Shown here: positions 11,776 to 43,900 of the stretch, piece by piece
How positions within the stretch are numbered: the first letter of the stretch is position 1
How the letters are laid out: every line of letters begins with the position of its first letter
Source: Spongilla lacustris
Taxonomy: Eukaryota; Porifera; Demospongiae; Spongillida; Spongillidae
Length of the DNA: 64,000 nt
Reading direction: 5' to 3'
NCBI GenBank assembly: GCA_949361645.1
Contig: OX442436.1
Span: forward strand, 3,472,032 to 3,536,031
Translations under genes and position numbers: made by a program
Notes under the pieces: model-generated
The model's input: the letters and a program-made list of their open reading frames with translations, nothing else
Database searches by the model: none
What the model was told of the DNA's origin: nothing

Positions 11776-13345
11776 TTTAATGATACTACATATTAAACCA
11801 TAAGTGCTATTTCTACTTTGAGATATTCACATTACATGTATTATCATTAAAATCACAGTAACCACTTTTAATAATTAAACCATTCCTAGTTTGTAATTGT
11901 AGATCATTATGGATAGTATATTTAATACATTTAATCTAGCATGTTCATGGTTTATGATAAACCATGTTAAACCATAAGTGTTATTTTTTCTTTGAGATAT
12001 TCACATTACATGTAATATCATTAATAAAGACTTTTAGTAATTAAACCATTACTAGTTAGTGATCTGGATAATGTATTGAAGAATTTTAGATGTTCATGGT
12101 TTATGATAAACCATGTTAAACCATAAGTGTTATTCTACTTTGAGACATTCAAATTACATGTAATATCGATAATTAAGATCATAATAATGACTTATAAATT
12201 ACTAGTTAGTAAATCTAGATCTATATGGATAGTATGATTAAGAGTTTTAGATTTATTCTAGCAGGATCATGGTTCACCATAAATCATAAGTGTTGTTTCT
12301 ACTTTGAGATATTCACATTACATGAGAATATTACATTACTATTACTGGTACCAAACTCAGAGTACATACACAATTACATTACATGTAGAACACAATGCAA
12401 AAAACTAAATACTAAACTAAATTTACACTGAACTAATATCTACTACATTTGTGGTTCTTCCTAGTAAAGCCCTTGCATTCTGACGCATGAGGGTAATGCC
12501 CAGGCAGCAGTAGATTGAGGCTAACACCTCAGGCTGGAAACGACTCGTCCTGATGGCTAGTTTCTTGGCAACCCTTGAGAGAGCTTCTTGTGCCTCGCTT
12601 TCCCAACCACCAAATACCTCCCCGACCAATGGGACACATACCCATCCTCTCGCTCTACAGGGAATGTCATTTTTGGCATGTTTGTCCTGCTCTCCCAGCT
12701 CAGCAGTACAACCTGAGGTCATGCTCGCTTCCAATAAAAAGTTTGAGTTCTATCTAATCTAGCATGAACATGGTTTATTATAAACCATGTTAAACCATAC
12801 GTATTATTTCTACTTTGAGATATTCACATTACACGTAATATAATTAACGACTTTTAGTAATTAATGCATTACTAGTTAGTAAATCTATATCTATATGGAT
12901 AGTTTAATGGATTTAGATTTAATCTAGCATGTTTATAGTTTTTGATAAACCACATTAAACCAGTGTTAACTTTGAGATATTCAGATTATCGTTAAAATTT
13001 CATAACAAAACTTTTAATAATTAAACCATTACTAGTTAGGAATGCTAGACCTATAAGGATAGTGTGTTTAATAAAATAATTAAACCATTGCTAGTTAGTA
13101 AATCTAGACCTACCTATAAGGATGTATGTTTAATACATTTAGATTCCGATTTATGATAAACCATGTTAAACCATAAGTGTTATTTTACATGTAATATCAT
13201 CAAAATGATAACGACTTGCAATAAATCATTACTAGAGAGTAAATCTAGATCTATATGTATAGGCTTGATGACGGTTTATGATAAACCATGTAAACCGTAA
13301 GTGTTATTTCAAGTTTGAGATATTCACATTACATGTAATATCACA
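11776..13345 (+). repeat. ~178-bp tandem repeat, block 3, forward and diverged
   Basis: More diverged forward monomers (GAGATATTCACATTACATGT landmarks near 11820, 11995, 12145, 12305, 12815, 13317). The array is interrupted at ~12330-12760 by unrelated sequence containing a retroelement remnant. Monomers become shorter toward the right end, consistent with an old array edge. Confidence 0.82.
12423..12734 (-). pseudogene. Retroelement polyprotein C-terminal fragment
   Basis: A 103-residue open frame containing EQDKHAKNDIPC, WVCVPLVGEVFGGWESEAQ and ALSRVAKKLA, ending in a LMRQNARALLGR-like tail. This matches the pattern, recalled from family knowledge, of a conserved block at the C-terminus of RT-bearing retrotransposons of corals, bivalves and sponges (lysine-rich start, F/VPLxxExxGGW core, IQRGNA-like end). 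It lies inside the 178-bp array and is non-repeated there, so it is a separate insertion. No upstream RT is present. Confidence 0.5.
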
Positions 13346-14021
13346 ATAACAACTTGTAATAAATCAACAACACAATTTACATTACTATTAGTTAAATCTA
13401 TATCTAAAAACCATGATTATTAAGATTAAGGGCAAACTGTATATGAACTCTATAAACTTTGTACTAAAAACCTGTAGAGACAGTTACTCTCGTTGGTGGT
13501 GTATCTTCGATCAAGGTTATCGGAAAAGATTGGGAGTTAGGTCAAAGCATACATTAATTCATTCATTAAATCATTTATCAAAACATGCGCACCTCTTGCG
13601 CATTTGCTTTGACTGACCTCTCCTTACAGGACATCAGGTGAATAGGGGTTATAGTACCATGGACATGCAATATTAAACATGTATCTATTTAGATCTAAAC
13701 TTGTGCATTGTGCATTTAAACCTCTCCATCTACGTACATGATGTAATTCAATTGTAACTTAATCAGTGGATGTGATAGCTTTTGTAAAGGGGGAAGTGGC
13801 ATGTACAATGTAACTTAGAATTATAGTTATTAGTAACTTGTGTAAGTAAACTCATAGATTGATCAAACAAACCATAGATTGATGACCTAACATCGGGTCA
13901 TTAAATACGTTAATACAACTCCATAAACAACAATTTGACAATGAGCACATCATAAATATAAACTGTACTGATGGTTTCTCCACTAAAATCAAGTATCTAT
14001 AACATCTGACTGGATTTGCTA
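13346..14021. other. Gene-free spacer, HSDL2 3' flank
   Basis: No supported gene. The part just below 14022 should contain the HSDL2 3' untranslated region. A weak stem around 13547-13620 (GGTCAAAGCA and TGCTTTGACTGACC) is visible. The 67-codon open frame at 13413 has no recognisable motif. Confidence 0.5.
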
Positions 14022-33240
<19,219 letters not shown>

Positions 33241-33470
33241 TACTGATCGACTCGTTTGGAATATGTCTCGGCCCCAGGTCCTATACACTTTTTAAAATTA
33301 TGACACATCACGCGAGCAGTCGAGTCGTCTCATATAAACAAATAAGGCATCTGGTAATACAGCTATGCCGACCTCTTATCGAGGTTACATAAACCATTTA
33401 CAGTCGCCTTAGCCTCATCCTCATGAAGCAGAATGCCAGGGCAATTTTGGCCTAGATGTGTCCCACCAAC

Positions 33471-34007
33471 CAGGGTTGCCGAAGGCCAGCCCGGCCTGTC
33501 GGGCCGACCTTTCAGGCCGGACCTTCCGGCCGGCCTTTCAGGCCAGACCCCGGCCTGAAAGGTCGGGACACACCCCCTTAGATGCATGCAATTAGATTGT
33601 TATTAGTATTATCGGATTACACGATTATACAATCAGTCACATGATTATACATGCAGTGAGACGTCACACCAAGCTTTATCCAAACCCTTCATATCCACTC
33701 TTTTCCAAATTTGGGTACATTGAATTGTGAGCACACCACAGAGGATTGCTTGCGACGTTGCGAGTACCTTTATACACGCAGAGGTCTGGGTTTGTAGGAG
33801 ACACAAGGGAATGAGAGGAGCTCCGGCAAGCAACTGACACTGGCGATATATGTACAAGTAGGGAGAATTTGCGCGGTTAACGAATGTAATGTCAATAAGG
33901 AATGAATTATTATTTGGTATTTTGAATTTAATTATCCGGCCTGCAGGTCGACCTTTCAGGCTTCAGGCCGGAGCCCTGGCCTGACCTCCTGACTTTCGGC
34001 AACCCTG
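33471..34007. mobile_element. hAT MITE with perfect 8-bp target duplication
   Basis: 537 bp with inverted termini CAGGGTTGCCGAAGG (left) and CAGGGTTGCCGAAAG (complement of right), flanked by CCACCAAC at 33463-33470 and 34008-34015. The CAGGG termini and 8-bp duplication are classic hAT. Subterminal regions are rich in GGCC/CCGGCC palindromes (AGGCCGG, CCTTTCAGGCC). No transposase. It sits between the divergent HSDL2 and GH31 genes, ~230 bp upstream of HSDL2. Confidence 0.92.
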
Positions 34008-34015
34008 CCACCAAC

Positions 34016-34934
34016 TACTACATTTTGTGACTTTTAATACCGGTAGTCGTAGCGTTTTAATAAATAGTTGTGAGCATTAAATTGTATAATGCATATAAAT
34101 ATACCTAACTAAAGTAACGTTTTCAAGTGGTTCCATCATTAATTAGCAGAAGCCACCAGTACAGTATACCCGATAGTACGAGAGACTGAGCCCCCCCCCC
34201 CCTCCCCCACATCCATTAATGCTGTTGATCTCTCTTTCGATACCATTCTTCTAGCCAAAGTAGATAACAGATCTATTGCTTTGAAAAAACTACAATTTGG
34301 TCGATTGTGCATTTTCTCACAAACACAGATAGATTTCGCAAGGCAGTTGGTGCAATGTGGCTCTGACAACTTTATGACTGCAGGTGATGATGAATACATG
34401 TAGCTTCCACATCACGGGCACATGATCCGGATGAGCATTACTGGTCATAAAACATGTCCAGTTTCTGCAGAGATAATATATATTATCTCTGGTTTCTGTA
34501 GCACAGGCAGAATGCTAATTCGCAACTACTACAATGGCACGAGTGAAGAACGTCCTAAGATCGATAGTTTATCAGGATCGATTGACAAAGCTTGGGAAAG
34601 TGCAATGGCAGCATTCGGATATAATTATAATAATATACTTAGCGCCTTTCTGTGGCAATCCAGAGAGGAAATTCCACCTCCGTCTTGGGAACATTAAGTT
34701 CCTTTGATGGTTTAGATGACTTTTAGTTCTGTGTGTGAGTGATCGAGTGCGTTAGTGTGCCAGTACATTGTATATGTTAGTTGTGTTGTTGTTAGCCATA
34801 TAATTATGTTAGTTTATCATGAAAAGATAATAATAACAAAATAATATACCTACCTCGTTCCCAGACTAATCACTATTTACGTCGGCTATTTCCGGTCACC
34901 TGCTGCTGCTAGCAAGAGCTACGTACAGCAAGCT
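34016..34934. other. Intergenic spacer upstream of GH31 gene
   Basis: Holds a C12 run (34189-34200), a perfect 24-bp palindrome at 34468-34491 built on CAGAGATAATAT, and a 91-codon open frame (34422-34697) of unknown nature ending EEIPPPSWEH. The promoter of the downstream gene should lie here, but no clear element was identified. Confidence 0.4.
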
Positions 34935-37900
34935 ATGGAGGCTAAGCTGTACGCGGCGCTGTTGTTTTGGGGCTCAGTGCTCATTGCGTCAGGGTACGAT
35001 CCTGTACCAAACCCCGATTCTGTTGTCATTGTTGGCAAAGCAAGGTTTACAATTCTTACGAGCCATATTATCAGAATGGAATGGGGAGGAATTATTGACA
35101 ACGCGACGTTTTCGTTTATTAATCGAAATCTGCCGACTCCAGCATATAACGTCAGTACAGATGGAGGGTGGACAACTATAAAAACTTCTGCTATCCAGGC
35201 AAGTTCATATGTATGAGGTGAAAACTCCATATTTAGCACACATAGTAGATAGAAATCATTTTAATAAGATGTTTTAAAGTGACACCGATTATTAATAATA
35301 TATAATGCAGTTTTACATAATTTGCTTCCAGACGGGGGGAGTCAACTGTGCTGGTTTGTTTTGTTATGTGACCACTTGTCTGTTATTTCTTGTGTTTATG
35401 TAAGCAGCAAGTCTATCTGTATTGTGTAATTTATCTTCCAGGTTCGATATCTTCCAGATCAATTCACATTCAACAATAAGAATCTGGAGGTGTCCATACA
35501 ACTTAATGGCAACACTATTATCTGGCAGCCAATTCCTGGAGCGAATGCTACCTTAAATGGAAACTTGCTTGGGACAATTAGGGTGAGGTTTTTAGCAATC
35601 AATTAAAGAACCATACAGTTGTATTATCAATTATAATATCCATATGAGCACAAATGGAAATATTTAACTACATATGTATCTATTATATTCTGTATTTGAT
35701 ATTTAATAATCTGACAACGACCATCATCAAAATTAAACATATGATATTACCTTGCTTATACAACATGTACATAAATCAACTAGTTAACTTCTTGGTAATG
35801 TATGTTTGATTGGTGCAGTCTGGGTGTTCATTTAGGATTTAATTGTCTGATCAACATGATTTTTAATCTTCATAGACTTTGGATGGTGTAAATGGATCTA
35901 TTGATTTGAATTGTTATGAACAACCTAGAGCAGATCTCCATTGTCAGCTGGGGTAAGTATGTGTGATGATGTTTGCAAGGAATGTTAATAAAGTAGAGCA
36001 AATGTGAAACTTTTTTTTTTCTAAGGTGATCCTATGTGGTAAACATTGTGCATGTATCCTGCTTGCATATTTGCAGACTAGTGGTTTTTTGTGTTTTCTG
36101 ACTTTATGGTTATCATGTATAAAACTGGAATGTGTAGTTTTTGAGACATTAAACCTTTAATCCATTTTATAAAATGGTTGCATCTTAAAAACGAATGCCT
36201 GTATTCTTGCTGTTCTTTGTGCTTGATTTTTTAATTCACACATCTCATGTACATGTATGTTGCATCACATATCCATGGTATGATTTTCCGAGTGGCAGCA
36301 TAAACTGGCGACCTGTTGCCATCCACTGATATGAATAGTTGCATTAAATAGAATTTTTTTTGTCCATATTGGTTTGAGTTGGCCACAACACTTTAAGTAG
36401 CTACCCCCAACCAAGTGTGAAATTAAAATTATCCCACAATAGCATGTCTATCTTCAACTACAACTTTAGTTGTACCAATCATCCTGACATATTTGTAATA
36501 TAGAACTTTGGTTGCTCAAGTGTGACAACAGCTTTTAGCAAGCAGTGAGTTTCAGAAGAGTTACCATATTGTAATTATCAAGAAAGTTGCATAACTAGAG
36601 TATTCTTTAATATCGCCTACTGTCCCTTACTATTGTACCCCAAATTTCTTTCTGTACAAACTTTTAAATTCTGAACACCAGTGCAGTTGACATTCATTGC
36701 TATACACAAAACCCATTGCACAACTTACTTTCTGTCATCACTCAATAGTCACTTTATCTCTTTTAAATTGAACAGACTTGTTTCAAGCAGTGGTTACGTG
36801 GTAATAGACGACTCTGGCCACCCCCAGTTTGATGGAGCAGACTGGCCATGGGTTGTTAACCAGACATTTCCCCCTCCTGATAGCGCAACATGTTCTAAAA
36901 TAGATCCATCAGATGTAAGGCAGTGAACTGTGTATATTCGTGCCTTATTACATACTACACTTTTAGAGGCTGGATTGTGGTTTTCCTGGTATCTCATTTA
37001 TTGACTGCCTTGGAAAGGTCAGTGTCTCTGTAATATATATATACCTGTTCAGTTGTGTTGTTTTAACAATGCCTTGGTATAGGAGCTCTTTCACATATAT
37101 TCTTGGGATTTTTATTTCTTAATTTTTTTGTTTAGTTTGTATCTTTCAGTTCAATTCGTACATGCATCTCTTACCTGCGTATGTAGGGTGTAAGATCTTT
37201 GCTGCAACAGCATGTATAAAAAGATATTTTTTTCCGGTATTGTAGGGATGCTGTTTTGACTTTTCTGGCAACGGTATTTCTCAGTGCTTCTATGGACCAA
37301 CTTCTTATCAAGATCTGTATTTCTTTGGGCATGGACATGGTAATTTAATAGAATTAATAGAGAATGAATTAATGTCATCTTTGTATGCAACAGATTACAA
37401 GCTAGCACTCAAAGAGTTTACAATGGTAAGTAGATTTGACTAAAATGTACAGTATTGCAGCTGCTTTATAATCTGCTAGATTTCTGGTCCAATCCCATTA
37501 CCACCTCGCTATGCTTTTGGTATCTACTATTCTCGTTATTGGGCATACAATGACATTGGTGAGATGGTAAGTACATGTATAAGTTGCATGGACAGGAGTA
37601 TAAGTTTTGTGAATATTGATTATAGGACATTGTAACCAATTATGAGCAGAGAGGAATCCCACTTGATATTCTTGTGACCGACATGGATTGGCACGTCACA
37701 TTTTATAAGGAAGCTGACAAAGGGCAAAAGGACCAAGTGTGTTGTTTTGGTTAAATTTGTTTGTTTGATAGAAATGTCCATACAATTTCCAATGTATTAT
37801 TAGTGATACTAGTATTTGAATTGCAATGCAATGCACATTGTTACATGTATGAGAAATGAGTGCCTGGAATAATCAATTTAGTGCAAAAATCACTCTTTTT

Positions 37901-40900
37901 GTTTGAAGAGTACCTTGTATCTTCAAATGTATTTTGTGTATCAACCTTTGTACATATTAAGTTCCATTGCAATAAGCACATGTACTTTTTTTTGGAAGTA
38001 TTTTGATTCAGTTCAGTTAAGTGCCTCTTGTAAGCTGTGGAGGCCTCTTTGTGTAGAGTTTCCCCGAAATGCTTCTTTATATACAGTATGAAGCTGTTTT
38101 TTTTGTGTTTGTTGGTTGGTTTATTTAATTGCATTTGCATAAGTAAATGTGAGAGCTAATGTTATCTGTGTACATTTAGGCAGGACAAACTATTGGTTGG
38201 ACAGGTTTCACTTGGGATCAGCATCTATTTCCAAATCCAAAAGGCTTCTTGAACTGGTTTGTATATTTCTTTTTGCATATCATTATATATGACAGTGTCC
38301 AGCAAAATCACCCTATTAAATTTAAGTGACGCACATATCTTCAAAACCCCTTCATTTCAAATTTCATACAATTGTTTTCACATTATTTACCTCTGTGGAA
38401 ATCAATTTTAGTTTCTCTAATCCTTTGGGTTAATGTTCAGCATACATGTATCTCCATGTACAAGTTGAGAAAACGTGTCAAATTCACATAAAGTACTGTA
38501 GCTATTGATTTGTTGTCGTAGCCATTATGGAGTTACATATGCATAATATAGTCAGTCACATGGAGTGGGACATGGTTTGTCTGAATGATTGGTGTGAATC
38601 GAGCATGGGAAATGTGCAAATACTTTGCACAGCTATACTAACGGATAATATTCAACTCATTGATCTGAACAAATAAAATAGATATCCTGATATTGAAGTG
38701 CTTTTTACACTTAAACTGGCAGGTTATCGGGCATGTAACAAAAATACGTACAGCATAGATGCAATAAGGGGATAATTTGAAAACAAAAGTTTTTTTTTAC
38801 AAAAGTGATAACACATTCACATTGATTTGCACAAGATACAATTTTTATAACGATATTAAATTGCAAGCTCACAAGGGTGATTTTGCTGGTTTCTTGTTAT
38901 TTACACTATATATGATATTGTAACAATATTATTATTTCACTCAGGTGCAAATCAAAGAACCTTAGGAACACACTTAACCTACATCCTGCCTCAGGTACAT
39001 TTTGTTTGTTGTAAACTATGGAGAATAACATGATAAAGTGGTTAAAACAGCCACATACCACTTCTGATGAGGTCTTGTAAATTAGGTCAGACCAATAATG
39101 GTGAACCATGAAATTAGATGTACATGTACTTGGTGGGTTTACTACATTCAAGGCTTTTTAATGGGATAAACTGAGCAGTGCTCATGGACAAACATAGTAC
39201 AATTCTATTTTTGCCATGCAATAACATCTAAATATTTCCTGTTAGGAATTCAGCCATGGGAAGAAATGTATCCTGAAATGGCTGAAGCAATGGGAATAGA
39301 TCCTAAGGTATTGTCAATATAGGAATTAAATGGACTTTGCAGTTAATTTTTTATTTCTCTATTAGACCCAACTATATGTACACTTTGTTCCAACTGATTT
39401 CAAGGTACATGTATAGTTTGTATGATCTGGGTGGTGGAAGTGGCTGAATTTGTGTTGTTACATGGTGTTTGTTGTGAACTGGTTTCTTATCTCATGTAGT
39501 TTGTTGTCAACTGGTTTCTTATCACATTAAAAGCCAGGGAAGATGAAGGCATCGACTTTTGGTGGTTAGACTGGCAGCAAGGTTCGTGTACTACACATAT
39601 TATAGTATAATTATAATAGTACCTAACACAAATCATTAATTGATATCTTATCAGTAATGTGCTGTATACAGCGACCCTTTTTGGTTGAAGTACAGACCAA
39701 TCTAAGTCTCAAGGAATTAACAAGGGTAGTACATGTAGTATTCCAAACTATGTTTTCTTGAACATTTTAACTATTATGATGAAAAACACTGAATCATAAG
39801 GTGGCCAAAGCCACATTGCAGCGAAGAGTCAGTGTGTGAACAACTGCACAGAGCTGATCTAAGCTGCATACTGGCACCAATAGAAAGCCCATAGTTGGCC
39901 ACATTGTGGTACCATTATGAATAATCCAAGTGATCACATAAGCTTCCTGCAGCGAGACAATGTATTTTTAAAAGGTATACGCAATCTATGCAGTATTAAG
40001 ATTTGAAAAAGCCAACAAAAGGAGTGGAAAGTTGTAAGATTTACATGTAATTACATCCCATAAGAATTTATACTTTGCAAATAGTGAATTGTTGATTGGT
40101 GCCAAAAAGGATAAGGAAAGGTATGCTTTAATTTGCTAAATCAGAAATGGACAATTTTTTTTGTCATCGTATATGGTCAGTGGGTTTAAATGTGCACTTC
40201 TGTTGGTGTATGTGATGTTGTGAAGTGTGTTTGAAGATAATCTTTGATCAGTACATGATCACAGTGCCTATACTTTCTATGAAAGGAATTCTATCATGCA
40301 ACGCATTGCATTTTCATACACAATAATATAGTACGGTGAACATCACAACACATAGATCAAGGACCCAATACTTGAAACAAGTATTATTAAGGAATTTATG
40401 CTACTTTTCTAAAGCTTTAGCTATTACATATATGTGCTGTTACATGTATGTTTACATCAAGTATTGTATCAGGTGTCTAAGTGTATTGATAAAAGATAGA
40501 CAAGCAATCTCCGAATTGCTTTAAATCTTGACAAAAAATAGGGTAGACCTCACATCTTATTGGAGACCTGTAATATGTACATTGCTGTTGACCATAGGTG
40601 AAGGTTGGATTTCTATACCACTTGTCAACCCCACTTTCTGGCTGAACCATATTTTTTATACCAATCCATATCATTGGGGTGCAACAGTAAGTTGTAAACA
40701 TTAATTTGTATTGTTGTTGCTATGTGTGTTACATTTTCACCACATGTACATGGATGCAAAAATTAAGTGCACTAAAACTTCAGTACTTATAATAACTTGC
40801 TCTTTTTTTGCATCAAATCTCCATGCAAGATACTTGGTATACAGTATGATTTTGTCTATGTCAAGAACAAAATAAACCCCTTAGTAATTTAATAGGGCTG

Positions 40901-43900
40901 CTCTACATTTCAAACAAAGAGCAGCTAACCACTGAGAGTTCAGAATTTTAAGTCAATTTAGGTACGTACATATAACCATCAAATAATGCAATAGTTGTTG
41001 TGGGGCTGCAGCGTATTCACTATAGCAAGGATGACAGAAACATTGCATATGGCCAAGTACATATACATGTATGCTCATATTGAGTTTTAACAAGTCTCAC
41101 ATTTAGCATATATGAACAAAGTATTGAAACTAAGCTATACATTGCATGTGGTTTGTCATTCTGCTATTTTAGAAAGGGGATATGAATGCTTCTGAATGAT
41201 TTTCATCCCTCTAACATTCTCAATGCAAATGAGCCTGGTCTTCTGTGAAGGGGCCATATCATTTAATCATTGAATTTCTAAGCAACTTCGCAATTTTTTT
41301 TTAAACTTTGTTTCAAGTGTACCTGCTTTACCTGCTTTGTAAAAATAATATCAATGAACTGTATCATGGTGTATTGTCAGTTTAACAGGCTGGCAAGTAA
41401 GATTTGTGTCTTTTGATGGTAAAATATATTAAACTAATGTACTGTGTGCATTAGAATCCTGCTAAACGTCCGCACTTGCTCCATCGCTGGGGTGGACTTG
41501 GAAACCACCGTTACCAAATAGGATTCTCTGGAGATGTTGTTCCAGTAAGGGCATTTATTTGTTATGGCTGTACAGTGTTGGAAACTGTAATGGTTTGGCA
41601 TACAGAGCTGGGATTCCTTGGATTTTCAAGTCTATTTTACTCTAAAAGCTACAAATGTTGGCTATGGTTACTGGAGTCATGACCTTGGTGGTCACACCCA
41701 ACCATCACCCCCAGAGCTTTATACAAGGTTTGTATTATTATTTTTATTGTCTACATACTATTACATAACTTCAGCTTGCTACATTTAAGAGAACAGCAGG
41801 TGCAGGTTGAGATAGGTCATGGATCACCAGTTGTGGACTTGATTTTGTCTAGTGAGATGGCTAGCCTTGTGACAAATTTAGGAAGTAAATAAGTTTACAA
41901 CCTCTATGTCAGAAGCTCCATTGTTACTAAACAACTAATTCACAGCTCTCATCAGCAAAGGCTATCCAGGCTGAGAATATCCTTTCAGAACCGATCTGCT
42001 GTCCATGTCATGGTTTCTGTAGTAATAACCTTGGTTTAAGTTATAGTGTAATCATGTATGAAATCTCACAATCTGATTGGTCAATTATGAGTATCTAACT
42101 TACATAGAAACCTAGTCCCAAAGAGTGGGCTCAGAGGGTAGGTTCTCTATGGTAGACAACCCACCCTCTGGTGAGTAAAGAACCTGCCCTTCATTAATAG
42201 GTTGGTACATAAGTGTCATGCTCTATAGTCTAAATCAGTTAGACACTGAAAACATCGTAATCTGCGTGATTTAGAATCCCTGGAACCCTTAGTAGTGCCC
42301 TTGCTTGCCACAGCCCACTTTTATGCTCAAATAGTTATTATAACACAAGCATGACTGTACCTCTATGTGATAAAAATATTCCACATTGCAAAAAATGAGG
42401 CCATAGGAATATGGTATAATTCAAAAGACATGAGGAAATGCTATCTATATATTCATTTTTTTCTCCCCATAAATTTATTCCATGCAGTTGAGTATACTGA
42501 TGGTAATGCCGTGGCTCAAATTTTTTAGCTTCAAAATTCCTAATCAAATATAATTTTAACTATTCCACATTATTGAAGTGTGATACTTTGGGCTATTTGA
42601 CTGTTTTATAGAAATAAAAATAATAATAACAAACCACTGTGCTATGTATGCCTACTATACCTATGCCTCCTTAGCCAAATAATAAGGATCATACTTTTTT
42701 CTTTTTTGTGTAGGTGGGTGCAGTGGGGTGCGTTTTCCCCAATGTTTAGAACACACTGTACGAAGAATGCCGACAACTTCAGGCAGATCTGGCTATATCC
42801 AGATGTATGTTGCAAGCATATGTTACCATTTGGTTGATAGTATTCCTTGTTACTTCTAACTGTATTTCAGGAGAACTATGAGATTATGCGCCAAGCAATT
42901 AGGCTACGAGCATCATTAATTCCATACATATATACACATGCAAGATGGGCATATGATGAAGGTATTTTGACATGTATATAACTTACAAGTGGCATCAATT
43001 TTGTTTATTCAAGGTTTGAGTTTACTGAGACCTATGTACTATGAATATCCTGACATGTATGATGAAGCATATACTTTTGATCATCAGGTAATGTGCCATA
43101 GTATGAGTTACAATCACTAATAACTGTGGTTTGCACAGTACTTTTTTGGACGTGATATTCTTGTAGCCCCTGTCACACATGCAGTCGATACTACCACTCA
43201 GCTTGCTGAGCAGTCAATTTGGATACCACCAGTATGTACCTAATAATGATGATTAATGAATCACATTGTTGCTTCTGTATAGGGAACTTATATATCTTGG
43301 TTTAGTGGAGAGAAAGTTGATGGTCCTCAGGTTGTAAGCAGAAGTTTTACACTGTCTGAAATTCCTCTTTTTGTGAGAGATGGCTCCATCATTGCAATGA
43401 GAACTGATGACTTTGGTAAGCTTTAAATCTTACATGTACATACATTAAACCATGATTTATGAATGTCTCCAGCTCCCTTAGGATCTGCTGAAACAATACC
43501 AACAAGTTTATTGTTTGTAATATTTGTAGCCAATGTGGACAGGTGTGTATCTGTCTTCTGCCTTGCAACTCTGGTACATATGTTTATAATTATAAATATA
43601 TATTATTATTTTTCGTAGCGGCTCAGCATATCTTTATGAAGATGATGGAACCACAGTAGAATACACAGAAGGCATTTATTCCAATACCACTGTTGCTTTC
43701 AATATCGATCGTGATAAGTAATTAGTTGAAATAGGTTATTTTCAATTGTTTTAATTCAGCTCTTTTTCAGAAACATTCTTAGCATCATTATAGGCCCTGC
43801 AACTGGTGGATTTTCTGGGATGCCTTATGCAAGGTCATATCAAGTAAACATACCAAACTTTTGGCCTGGTACTGTTTCCTGCTACATAGCGTAGTGCCAT

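Noticed and set aside
34139..34399. 86-aa minus-strand frame and the opposite plus frame near 34210-34380
   Set aside because: No motif, no coherent exon structure; the plus frame lacks a start and no partner exon was found.
37340..37393. Treating the NLIELIENELMSSLYAT-type segment as GH31 coding sequence
   Set aside because: Removing it as a 54-nt intron restores the family motif FFGHGHDYK.
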